NCBI GenBank assembly: GCA_964020085.1
Contig: OZ026601.1
Coordinates: 6,085,735-6,149,734 of the forward strand
From: Micromussa lordhowensis
Taxonomy: Eukaryota; Cnidaria; Anthozoa; Scleractinia; Lobophylliidae
DNA: 64,000 nt
Reading direction: 5' to 3'
The translations under genes were made by a program, and so were the position numbers. A model generated the notes under the pieces. The model was not told the DNA's origin. It ran no database searches and saw only the letters and a program-made list of their open reading frames with translations. This document shows, in pieces, positions 1 through 12,143 of this stretch (the first letter of the stretch is position 1; the number at the start of each line of letters is the position of its first letter).

Positions 1-345
1 AGATATCATACCGTTGAAAACATTCATGAAGTTATCAGTGAACCTCATCCGACATAATTATAAAGAAAGTACCACTTCTTGTCCGATCACCAAAGCCAGT
101 CATAATTTTCATTTTCATTCCTTTCAACTTTTTTGTTCCTTATTTTCCCAGTCAGTATCAGTGATTGTTTTCTCTTTGTTACCTTTCCTTATCTTAGGAA
201 TAAAAAGAAAGGTGTTCAATGTAGAGTCACTATACCACAAAGGTAGCACTGCAGCTCACCCGCTCAACAAAGTTATCGGTAAGCCCTATTCAGTGGGGTT
301 CCTACTTGGATGGGTGACCAAATACAAATACCCTGTGTTGTAATA
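1..345 (+). pseudogene. Broken 5S rRNA-like sequence
   Basis: Three pieces in the right order resemble eukaryotic 5S rRNA. Positions 4-21 (CATACC then GTTGAAAAC) look like the 5' end. Positions 75-100 (TGTCCGATCACC) look like the loop B/C region. Positions 297-342 (TACTTGGATGGGTGACC, then GTGTTGTA) look like the 3' third. A T-rich run follows, as after a Pol III gene. About 50 and 195 unrelated bases separate the pieces, so this cannot be a working 5S gene. It could be a decayed 5S copy or the head of a 5S-derived SINE. The resemblance was judged by eye; the third piece is the strongest. Confidence 0.5.
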
Positions 346-1404
346 ACTTCTGTCTTTTTTCTTTTTTTTCCCCCCTTCAGTTTTCCAGGCGATTTTAAAG
401 ATAGCAGATCTCCCAGCCTTGTGTAATGTCTTTTCTTCTATTTATCAACTATTTGTTCATCATTGTGCCATGTTCATATTATGTGTATTTATTTACAATA
501 CCATATAAATAAACATTATTATTCTGGCTGATTTTAGACATTTTCAGGGGAAAATTTTGGAATATTTTTATGCACTTTTTTTCGGTTGAATCAGCAGAGC
601 TTTTCTTTCAACAATGTTTTTTTTTAGAGTTGAGATCTCCAAGATTTTTTTAGGGTGGCATCTAAGCAAGCAAGCAATTTATTTATCCACATTTCACTAA
701 TGAGTATAACTCGTTTTAACGTGAACGTGCCAGATTAATATAAATACATCATAAAATAATATGGGAAATCATTGGCATCTCTGCCCCTACACTGGTTCAT
801 ATATTTTATCCACTGGAGATAAGTAAAATAATTTATGTGACTTAAAAGAGCAAAAGTGCAGTAAAATCATCACATGCAGAAAATACATCAAATGAATGCA
901 AAGAATTCACTAAAGAAGGATATCTGGGAGTGTTGAAGAAAGAGGAAGAAAGGAAGATCAAATAACAAGGAATGTTCTCAACATCCATTTGTGCGTGTTT
1001 GCATGTATGAAGCTCACACCATAATGATAAAGCTCTCGTCACGAGAAATTTTGTTGAGGCATCTGAAATATTGGATAGTTTTGTAACTTTCGTAAATTCC
1101 TGTGGACGAATCAACAAATTATTTCCATTATTTCTAACCTGATTATTTGTTCCCCAATCTTCGACTTCCTCCGCCATTTTGAATCGAGAGGAAACTACCC
1201 GGATGAGGTTAAAAAATCCCGGATGAACAGTCAGTTTTGCAAAGGCTTGTGGGTGTGCTCCTCCCAGAACATTTCCAGATTTGGTCAAAAAGCTGAAGGC
1301 ACGGTCAGGTGGAAGCTATTTTTGGGTTTCACGCTGTATCACGGCGTTCTGCGCCAGTTTGGATAGTCGAGAACTATTTTGTGTCGAACGCAAAACCTTC
1401 CAAG
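346..1404. other. No gene seen; upstream region of the LASP gene
   Basis: T-rich noncoding DNA with an ATAAATAAACATTATTATT stretch near 505. No open frame here looks like a real protein. The last ~100 bases should hold the promoter and 5' UTR of the LASP gene that starts at 1405; no clear TATA box was seen. Confidence 0.4.
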
Positions 1405-4400
1405 ATGAATCCGCGGTGTGCTCGATGTAACAAAACCGTCTATCCTATGGAAAAGCTCAACTGCCTTGACAAGGTGTAGTGTCGCGTCCCATGTTGGGAG
1501 TAGGCCTCGTTTATAGCTTAGGTAGCATAAAGTTTTGGTCTTCATGGCGTTGATTTCGTTTCTTTCTCATCATATGCTGTTTCTGTGTTGTGATTTTCAG
1601 TACTGGCACAAGAGTTGTTTCAATTGCGAGGTTTGCAATATGACTTTAACGATGAAGAACTACAAAGGATACGATAAGAATCCCTACTGCCAAGCGTGAG
1701 TTGTAATTTTTGAAGTTCTTTGGAATTTCTCACCGAGTGGTGCTGTCTTAAATGTTATGTATGCATTTCACATTTGCATAGGAATAACCATTAAGACTCC
1801 CTGTGTCTACAAGAAGCTGATCTTGCGTGTGTCCGTGTTTGATTCTGTTATCCTACCTCGTTGACAGCAATATCGTAGAATTGACCATTTCCCTATGTAC
1901 GTAGTAGCCATTTTCACCGAATCGCTGTCCAACCAGTAATAAAGCGTAACCCTGATAGCATGTTTGCATTGATTACCCTTTTAGCTAATTAGTTAGCTCG
2001 TGTCTTGTTCGTTAAAGTTTCCGCCGTCCAGTATCGAACGTGAACGAATATATATCTCTCCGGGTTCGCGTGAAGTCTAATTAGGTAGTCGCGCGTTGAA
2101 TCCCAAGAATTTTCCTTTTTATTTCGTGTTGCTGAAAGCTCCTTGCATGTACAACTGTGAAGGCTGTAACTAAACTACTGTTTTGCAATCGTGCACCAGA
2201 AGAACACATATTTAGACAATACCTTGTATTGTACAGTACACACAGCATCGCTTAATCGTCACACCCTGTGGTTCCATGTCATTCCTTTTATTTTGAGGTG
2301 AAAGGTGATTTTTTTTGCGGATCGAATGGCGAACATGTACCTACAAATTGACCAGCTGTAATTTAGTTAACGCTCTCTAAATTTTATTGCAAGCCATTAT
2401 GAGATTGTCGGAGATAAACTTGCTGCGAGGAACGTAAAGAAACGATGTGAAGATGACTTTAAAGTAGAGAAATCTTCTGGTCGACCTCAGAGAGGGCATT
2501 GAAGGAATTGCCTCGTCTTGCATTGTAATTGTAGCGTCTAGTAGAAGTAGTAAATAAATTAGTAATGGCAGCATCAGCTGATTCAATGAATATATAATTA
2601 GTACAGCTGTAGTTTTCATTGATCTCTACATTTCTTTGTTTACATAATGTAGAGATTGCAATCTTTAGTCATAAAATCTCATTTAAAATGTAAGGCCTCG
2701 TTATCGTTTAAATCCAGTTGTTTTCCACTCAAATCATGATGATTATGAAATATTTTATACTCACTGTGAGTTTGTTGCACGTGTTGAAAATTTGAGGTCT
2801 TAAAAAGGGCCTGTTAACATGAAGAAATGTTATAAGGTCGTTATATTATTTAACCTTTTAATTCCCGAGAATGTTTGAGGTCCATTAGCAAGTAAACAAG
2901 GGACAAAACTATGCAACTTTATCTTGTTATTACCACTAAATTATTAGAGGTTATGTTCTTTAACCTCATCTTTCTATAAAACTACCAAAAAATGAAAGAA
3001 AAAATGAACTTCAAGCATTATAATGCATAAACCATAATGTCAAGAACTGAGCAGTTAAATAATCAGTAAATGCCCGTGGGTAGCTAAGCTAATCTAGGCA
3101 GGTCATGTTTACAGGAAATAAATACAACTAAGTACAGCTAAATACAACTGAACGAAGGCAACAAGAGAGCTAAAGAAAATTGACAACAGTGACAAGAGAC
3201 TACGGATAAACTAATGGTATTACAAATTATAACTGACAACAGTTATGGCAAGAGACTACAGATACTGTAAACGATATTAATGAATACATACTAACTAACT
3301 AACTAACTAACTAAGAGGAAAATAAATTCAGCTTTACTTTTTGAACAATTTTTGGAAGATCAATATAACAGTCTTCTGAAGCTAGAATTTCAAGAAGTGT
3401 TTTTTTTTATTTTCCACTTAACAGCATTTTTTGGAAGACATAGGCATTTGTTCCAATTCTAGAAAATGAATTCACTTGAACTGAGAGTCTGGAACATTGT
3501 GTGTAAAAGTTATTTGAGACAAGGATCGAGTATTATAAGAATGAATAGAAGAAATTTCTTGAAAAAGATCTTGAATGTTTCCAGGAGCATTTCTGTTCAA
3601 ACATAAGGTTAGCTAAGAGCTCACAATACAAAAATTTTAACAGTAAAACACCAGCATCAATAAATAAAGGAATAGTATGCTGATTTTGCTCAGAAAAATG
3701 GATAAAGTGAAGAGCTCGCTTTTGAAGCTTGAGAAGCTTTTCAATGTGCGATTTATATGCTTGGCCCCAGGCCATCAAACCATAAGTTAAATAAGGAGCA
3801 ACAAGGGATGGGTAAATACATGTAGTTAAAAGAGTTTGTCTTGGCAGAAAATGGTGTAGTTTACAGATCAATCCTACAGTTTGGCTTATTTTAATAGCTA
3901 CATGATTTACAGTCAACTTGAGGGACTTAAGATTTTTGTCAGCATATACAGCATTCGTGTCATCAGCAAATAAAACAAGTTTAAGTGTGTTGGAGGATTC
4001 TTAGGAAAAGTAATGGGCCTAGGACTGAGCCTTGCAGCACACCACAAGTATTATTTCTTTTAGATATAATATAAGAAGCAATTTGCACGGTTTGCGTTCA
4101 ACCTTACAAGTAAGATGAGAACCACTTATATATGATATATAACCACAAAAACCATAGTGATCTAATTTGTTCAAAAGAACTTAATGTTTGACTGTATTTA
4201 TAGAAAGAAATATCATTAAAAAGAGATAAAATTACATTTGCATTTGAAACAACTCCCCGCATTAGCCTCAGTTGCAAGCTAGTTCCAGTCCAATAACGAG
4301 AATACGAAACTGGTCTATTTCCTTGCCTTCCATATGGGTCACCAAATCTTCCAGAAACAATGGAAAGTACTCGAAGGACATTTTCACTCTTATTCAGGCC

Positions 4401-7400
4401 AATTTTTGCCATTTTGGGCAAACATCTGTTAGATATTTGACACTTTTTGTGGTTGGAATGGATTGGTGGAGCTCCCCTTTTTAATGGTTTTTAGGGTCCT
4501 CAAGGTAAACTTAGCAATTTCCCAGATTATTATTTTTGTTAGCTTGGCATCTCTGCTACCAACCTACCAGAACTGTGAAACATGCATCCACTCTGTTGAA
4601 AGCTTTTGTTACCCACAAAGTGTTAAATACATGGCATACTGTAGGCTGAAACTTATCATGCAAGTCTGGTTTGAACGAGTATTAATCATTCTGAACTGTA
4701 AGCAGCTGTATTGTACGATGCTCTTGTGCCCAAATGCAAAGTCTTTAGGTATTGTTTACTCTGCATAACCACCATTAGTCACCATCAGTCCTCAACCTCA
4801 TTTCTTTGCTTGTTGCTAATCAAAACAACTGTTCCTTTCAGACATTATCCCACCACTAAATTTACAACAGTTGCAGATACTCCGGAAAATTTACGACTGG
4901 CACAAAATACAAAGAAACAGAGCAATGTGAGTATTTTAGTTCGGTGGTCTTGCAACGAGGCGTAGTCCCTATTTGGCTTGGTCTGTCATGCATAAATCAA
5001 AAGAAAACCCTGGAAAAAAATGGCTGTGGGTTGCCTTTTTAATCTTTACAGTCTCAGTTTGACCAGCAAATGTCAACTGCCAAAAATATATTCAGCAGTA
5101 ATGAGTATGGCTGCACATTTGAACGTATCCATTTGCTTTTCCTTTGTAAATACAACTGGCTTGGAAAATCACTCTGCTGTATTATATAATAAGCAAATTT
5201 CAAAGTCCCTTAAGAAATTTTTGCCAGTGTTGCATTAGTATGGAAGTGAAATATGTAGCTATTTATCAACTTAAAGTTGACAAACGAAGGTAAATTAATG
5301 GCCATTACAAGTTCGTGAAGCTGATATTTTGATTGGTAGATCTATGTTATGGTGACCTCCTGCTCTGGTGAAGGATCCATGCACAACTTATCAGCTCTAG
5401 AAAATTAACTTTGTCAGTTAACAAGTCACCTTTATCAACAACAAGTTGCTAAATAGCTTTAGTTAGTATTATACAATGGGGGTTAGGGCAGCTGGTCTTC
5501 TCCGGCAGGCAAAACCTTTTCCGAACTGAACTTTTTTATAAGCAAAACTTTCCTCTAGGTCAAACCAGGCAAGCAAAATCATCCTTGTAACCAGTCGATT
5601 TGCCTGGTGCCTGGCCCCTAATGAAACCCCTACATCAACCTGAGGAAGGCGTTCAAGGTGCTATTGTTGAAATATTTATGACTCAATGTCTTTCTGACAA
5701 TAATCCAGATTCAATATCACAAAGAGTTTGAAGCACAGAAGGGACATTACACAGCAGTTGCTGATGATCCAGAGACAAAGAGAGCCCAGCAGAGTAGTAA
5801 AATAGCCAGTCAAGTGGCCTACACTCAACACTCGTCAGGGCAAAGCCGCCTTGGCATTCAGCAGCGTTCAGAGGCTGGTAGGGATTGATTACATCTTAGG
5901 AAGAAACAACTTAGAAAAGCAAAGTTGATGTTTTTGATTCGATGTGCTGTCATTATGGGCTGTAAACCATAACACCTGTTAGGGCTGAGCCCTTAATGTT
6001 ACAGGTGAACATGCCTATTGAGTATTGTTGATATAATTCACCCATAAAGTAATAAGTTTGTTACGGGTATGGACACCAAGGCAATAGCTGCAGTCACACT
6101 AGAGACTTTTACCTGGGGAAACTTGACTTGTTAACAGTTCACCTAGAGAAACCTGAAATTTTGTGATGTGACTGATTTTTTCCAAGGTAATTTACGTAGG
6201 GGAAATTTTACCTGAGTCAACTTGAACATGTCAAGCGAACAGTAGTATTTCCCTTGACAGTTACCCTACCTGGATTTAAGCCTAGGGGTAAACTGAGATC
6301 CTGAGAAAGCCAGCCAATCGACGCTCATCAGCAAGTGCACTAATGACTGATAAGGTTTGCTTTCTCAGTCGTTTTAGAAGAACATGATCTTGTGTGATCG
6401 CTTTTGCCGTGGGTGTGCGCAAGAAAAAGAAGATTTCGTGGTTTAGAGCGAACACCTAAGTATAAATCCTTTTGCAATACACGCTTTAATTTGCAGAAGT
6501 AACTCCAGTGTAGCAACCTTGTTTCTATAAATTTTGCAAATATAAAATTTCAACTAATCAGGTGCTCCAATTGATATCTTTTCAATCGGTTTTACGCCAG
6601 TAATCCAGGATCTAGTCGAATGTTTCAGCAAGATTTTGGCAAGCCAACTTCATCGTAAGAGTATCAGCCTGGTTGAATCTGGTGCAACACCGATTCGAAG
6701 TAACGAGGCATGCCGTCTTGTTTGGAAATGGTAGGAAATCTACCGTAGTAGGAACTCTAATGAACACCTTATTTGTTGAAATAAAGTCAAGAATAGCATT
6801 GAATGGAGAATAATGACATATCTTTGGGCTGCTTGAATCTCATGGTATGAAATTTAATCTTTTGATTGGTAGCACTCTAGAAACCCGTCAACCTGACAGT
6901 GTGACCTTTTTACCTAGGTAAAGTGAAACCCAAGATAAATTTACCCTGGGAAAGTTTACTCAGTTAAATCCTTTTACCCCAGGTAAAGTCTGTAATGTGA
7001 CCACAGCTAATGGGTGACTCAAACCTTAATGACAGCCCTGATTCAGCTGTGCTTTACCCCCACTAATGAGTTGGAAAGCTCTTGTTTTGTAACTTCACAG
7101 AAGCTCCCTATTGTCCCCAGTGCAGTACAGTTTACTATGGAAACATGTATTTTAATTTGTTGGCCTTAAAGTGAATACATGATTTGTTTTCTTTCTCTGT
7201 GGTATTTGTTAGAAGTCAAACAAATCCAAAATCAGCGCCGTTTGTCTCAGGAACATCCCATGGCAACGGAGCACATTCGCCAACCTCAATATGAACCAGA
7301 ACCACCAGCGCCAAGTATGCCAAGTGCCGTACCAGTGGCAAGTGGCCCGGTTAGTAAAGTAAACGTTATACAACTGTTTGCGTGTATTTGCTACCGTGTA

Positions 7401-10400
7401 GTTTTCAGATGTACCAGTGCTTTCAGGGCTATTGTAGCTGTGCCCAGTTGTTCAAAAGAATGGATGACACTATCCATTGGATAAGTTGACCAGTGGCAAG
7501 ATCCAGGGGTACAAAGGCGTAACATAGGCTAAAATAAGGAATTTTTAAAATTTAAGTTTATTTGATGTGAAATAGTCTCTTTTAATGTCAGGAATGCTCA
7601 GGATATAATTTCAAATTTTTTTAGTGAAAAATATTGAGAAAAAATTTAAAAAATATACATTACCCATAATGCACTTTGGGCGTGGTCAATTTCCATTCTC
7701 GCTTTATAATGTCATTTTAAGTGTCAAATTATACAATAATCATCTCAAAACATATCAAAAGTTACTAAAACACTGCAGCACAAATAAAATAACACTGCAA
7801 GCACTAAAAAACAGACATGATTTCCTCATGCTGAGCAGGCGAGAGTTTGTACAATTCTTTCCTCTGTCTCCTAATCAGCATGAGCTCGCCACAGATAGCT
7901 CGTACTGTGTTTGCATGTACTATGGCCTTCTTTTTGTCTAATTTATAAATCATGTCTATAATGTTGTCTCTAAGGAAAAAGTTGCCTTCGAGAACAAGTG
8001 TTCCCTTCTGATAAGCAGTACCATAGTCATCAATGGTATCATCTTCTAAGGACACTGCTCCAGAACTGGTTACTTTTAGAAGGTAGTAGTCATAGTATGC
8101 GTCATCAGCCGCTGCAATGGCTACAATGCTTCCTGCCTCCACCAAATCAGTTATGTCATTCACCCGGTCAGCATCAGCAGCATCTTGGTTCTGCCTTGTC
8201 ACAGCAACCTGGCCATCTCGGGTTATCTCTGTCTCCTGCCACTTGTCGACATATGCAGAGTTGACACAGGCTTCGCTGTTGCCCAGTAAACATTGATCGC
8301 ATACACAGCTGCGGAGTCTCAAGAAAACTTTGCACTGTGTTGGTGTTGTTTGGATTGAGTGGATCTTTCTTATCCCTTTGATAGCTTGAAAGGAACGCCC
8401 CTGTCTTTTCCTTGGAATCGAACCTTCCCCATCTGATGGGATGTAAATGTAGACACGCTTCTTTAGGGTAATTCCTCCAGAGCTTGATGTGGGCAGCTGG
8501 AAATTCTCAGACAAATAGTTGTACAAATCTTTGGCATTACCAATGGTAACCTTTCTCTGAAGTACAGCAAGAGTGGCTCGCTGCTTTACATTAGCACCGG
8601 CCGCATCTTGCTCTCCCTTAGCATGGGATGTTTCAAAAAAGTGGCGGTCGATCTGGCATCCGAAATCAGCGAGACAGCAAGAAAGGTCACCAAAGGTGTG
8701 CTTAGACTTGTACTGTCCAGCACAGCCATCAGTGAATTCATGGATTTTCTCCACAGTTAAATAATTTTCCTCTCTGAGGTAGCGTAGAATGGGGTCTTGT
8801 ACATGGTGAACAAAATGGTAGTCTTGTGTGTTGTCATCTGATAAGGCAAAAATGTGTTCTTTGATGATGGAGGGGTTTTCCTCAGAACTTTCCTTTCCAT
8901 CGGTTTGGAGATTTGCATGACGGTAGAGAATGGTAACATGAATGGAAACTTTGTTGGGGTCGAAATACTGTGACTGGATTTCATCTTGTGAACGGCATAT
9001 ATAGTTTTCAGAAAAGTCGTGAACGCAGATGATATGATTTAGGGGGAGACTGGATAAAAGGTTGTCAAATTCATCTTTTTGCCACTTTGCCATAAAAGAA
9101 TGGTAGGTATACTCATCAAGAAGTTCCAAAAAATACTTGAACATTTCATTCACTGGTGTTTCCTTGTTGATCAGAGCAATTTTTCTTCGTTCTTCTCCAT
9201 TCTTGTCCTGTACAGTCACATAATCATATCTCTTCCACTTCACCACAACATCTCTTGATTCTTCATCCCTTGATAATTTCAGCTTCTTAACACCACAATC
9301 ATCACACTTTCGCATTATGCACTCTAGACGATGGTGGGCAGCCGCTTCTTCTTTTTCACAGAGGGTGGAGTCAACTACTTCACTCAAAAAGTTGAAATGA
9401 GGAACTTGTTCTTCGTTACTACGTTCTGGGGACTTCCGAAACTTCATACAGCTATCAAATAACATTTTACATTCGACATGTTTCCTGCATAGACATGACT
9501 GTCTGTCTCTTTCACGGGCCCCTTTCACGAAAAATGGCTTCATTTCTTCAAACTTCCGTTGTTTAATTTTTATATCTGGATGAAGCTGCTGAAATTCCTG
9601 GAAACACTCTGTTTGGGTCTTTTCCAGAACGTGTTTTGCATGCTCCACATATTCTCCTTTCCTCACACGCTGGCGCATCTTATCTTTCTTAGACCCTGTT
9701 GGACGGCTGGCTTGATGGGTCCAGTAGTCGTAAATCAGCCTTTTTTCCTGGTCTTTAACTGCATCCATCCTGACTTTCCTTTTTGTCACGATCCAACAGG
9801 CCTCATCTCCCTTTAAAACTTTCTCCCTTTGAGAAATTCCCTTTGACACCTGCTGCCGTTTTATTCCCACCAGCTTTGAAACTCTGCTTTGTTGGCGATT
9901 TTTCTTAACAGAGGCTCCAAATGCCAGAGAACGTGCCACACCATATGCAGCTCTTTGGTCGGTTGATTTGGCTCCTTTAACCTTTGCCAGCCCATCTGCT
10001 AAGTCTGCCACTATACTCTTCATGGCCTCTGTATCCTGCTTGTCCACAGATGACTGAAGAAAACCTTCTTTTTCTAAAAGTCTTCTTGTGCTAGGACTGT
10101 TTGCCAAAGTTTGGACTACCTCTGCTTTTTTCCGGGGTGATTTCGGTAACGTGGGGGTGACCTTGTCTCTAGCCCTTTTCTTAGACATCCGTGAAGGAAA
10201 TGCCGATGGAGTTGCACAATCTCCTTCCGATTCCGGTCTTGTATCATTGGCAAGTTTTCTTTTCTCTCGAAATTTGCGAACTCGCTCTTTTGTTTGCCTT
10301 CTTTTATGTTCTTTTCTCTGCTCCTCTCTTTCCTCTTCTCTTTTTCTTTCAATTTTCTTGGCGCGGACTTCATCTGCTCTTTTTTCACGTGAAATTCTTC

Positions 10401-12080
10401 CCTTTGATAAAGCACGTGTTGCCGCTTGTCCGCGACCTTTCAAAGTTGTTACACCGTGTAGCTTACGATTTTCACGTAGCCGCTTCATTCGTTCTCTGGC
10501 CTTTTCAGTAAGCTTTTCTTGATTATTTCGGTAGTATTCCCTCTTGTTAGCATTCTTCTTTTCTTTCTTATTGTTTCTCCACGTGGCTACTGAATATTTA
10601 TCCGTGACTCACGCAACCAGTCACGTTTCTCAGAAATCCACGTGTGTTGAATCTATTGTTTTGGCCCCTGGATTCCATGTACGTCCCCCCCAAATGTTCA
10701 GAAACGTTTTCGAAGGTGTTTTGAGAAAATGGAGGCTTTCGTGCATCAAATTGAGCGGACATTTTCCTCCAGCGTTCAATGTTGCGCTACTCTCTTGTTA
10801 TTTGGTTCGTGTTACATAATGGCGGATCAAGCAATTGTGTTCGGGGTTCGAGAAAAATGGGAATATTGGCCGCTTAGAGCAGAGAAAGAAGCAACAGATT
10901 TTGCAGCCGTCTGGTAATCTTATGAGAATTGTCCATGCACTGTTTCACATCTCGAGGACATTTCGTTTCTCGGGGAGAACAAAAAGAACTGAACAAGCAG
11001 GGTTTATTTTGGAGGAAATGGAGCTTGTAACAATGTGTTCGGGGACGAACATTTTTAGATTTATCTCTGGAGCGGCTGAAGCAATCAAGCTGAATTTACT
11101 CACACATAAACTGTATGGTAGGAGAAGTGATGTGTATTTTTTTCGGCGCCAAAGGCCATTTCGATGATAGTATTTTGTCATGAGTGTTTTTTTTCGTAAC
11201 CATTAATATAAACAGCGTTACAAGAGACATCTTTGTGTAAATTTCTTCATTTTATTGTATAGAGAAGTGCTATAAGTATTGTTCGTAGCAAGGCATCTAA
11301 GTTGGATATAATTAAAGATTTGTACAACGACAAATGATGTGTGCGATTTATTTTGGTGAACTGGTGGACCAAAGTTGGAACACGTCTTGATATTTTTGTT
11401 ACGCGTTACATTGCAAAATGGCGCTTATTCCACACATATAAAAAAAATTATAATTACAAATTGTTTCCTCCCCCAGAAACATTTACATACAAAAAATACT
11501 TATTTACTAAGCAATCTTTTTGGAAAGTTTGGTTCATTGTCTGCGTTTCGTTTTGAAGATATTGTTAATTTTGTTGTTGTTTTCCGTTTGTACCCCTGGA
11601 TCTTGCCACTGATCGTTATGATTTAAAATTAATACAAAACTGTATCTATAACTATTTTCTTTGTACCCTGTCAAGCATGTGCGAGTTATGACTTAGCTTG
11701 TTAAGTGAGGTAGAAAAAAGTCATTGCATTATAAGCTAGCCTGATTATTGACAAATGTTGTAGAAAATATTCTTTTTAGGGACTCTTGTACAAAGATAAA
11801 TAGCTTGCCGAGTTAACATTCAAGTTTAGAAAATAACCCAAAGCAAATACGCACGCTGATTGGTTTAAAACTGTGTTTCTATAACTTGATAGAAACACAG
11901 AACTAGCGCGAGCTATTGACGTAATGATGGCGCGAGCAAAGAGAATCTACATTTTGATGATCGAAGTAAACAAGTTGTTTTTCTTTTTCTTCGCCGCGGT
12001 ATTTTCTAAAAGAAATAGAAAACATGTTCTCCGTGTTCCTATCGAGTTATAGAAACACTCGTGAAAGTTTGGGAGAACTC

Positions 12081-12111
<31 letters not shown>

Positions 12112-12112
12112 C

Positions 12113-12143
<31 letters not shown>

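Noticed and set aside
842..1288. 148-codon - strand frame upstream of LASP
   Set aside because: No domain, no start context, and composition like noncoding DNA; antisense to the likely LASP promoter region.
10088..10522. 144-codon + strand frame
   Set aside because: Shadow of the Lys/Arg-rich start of the transposase on the other strand.
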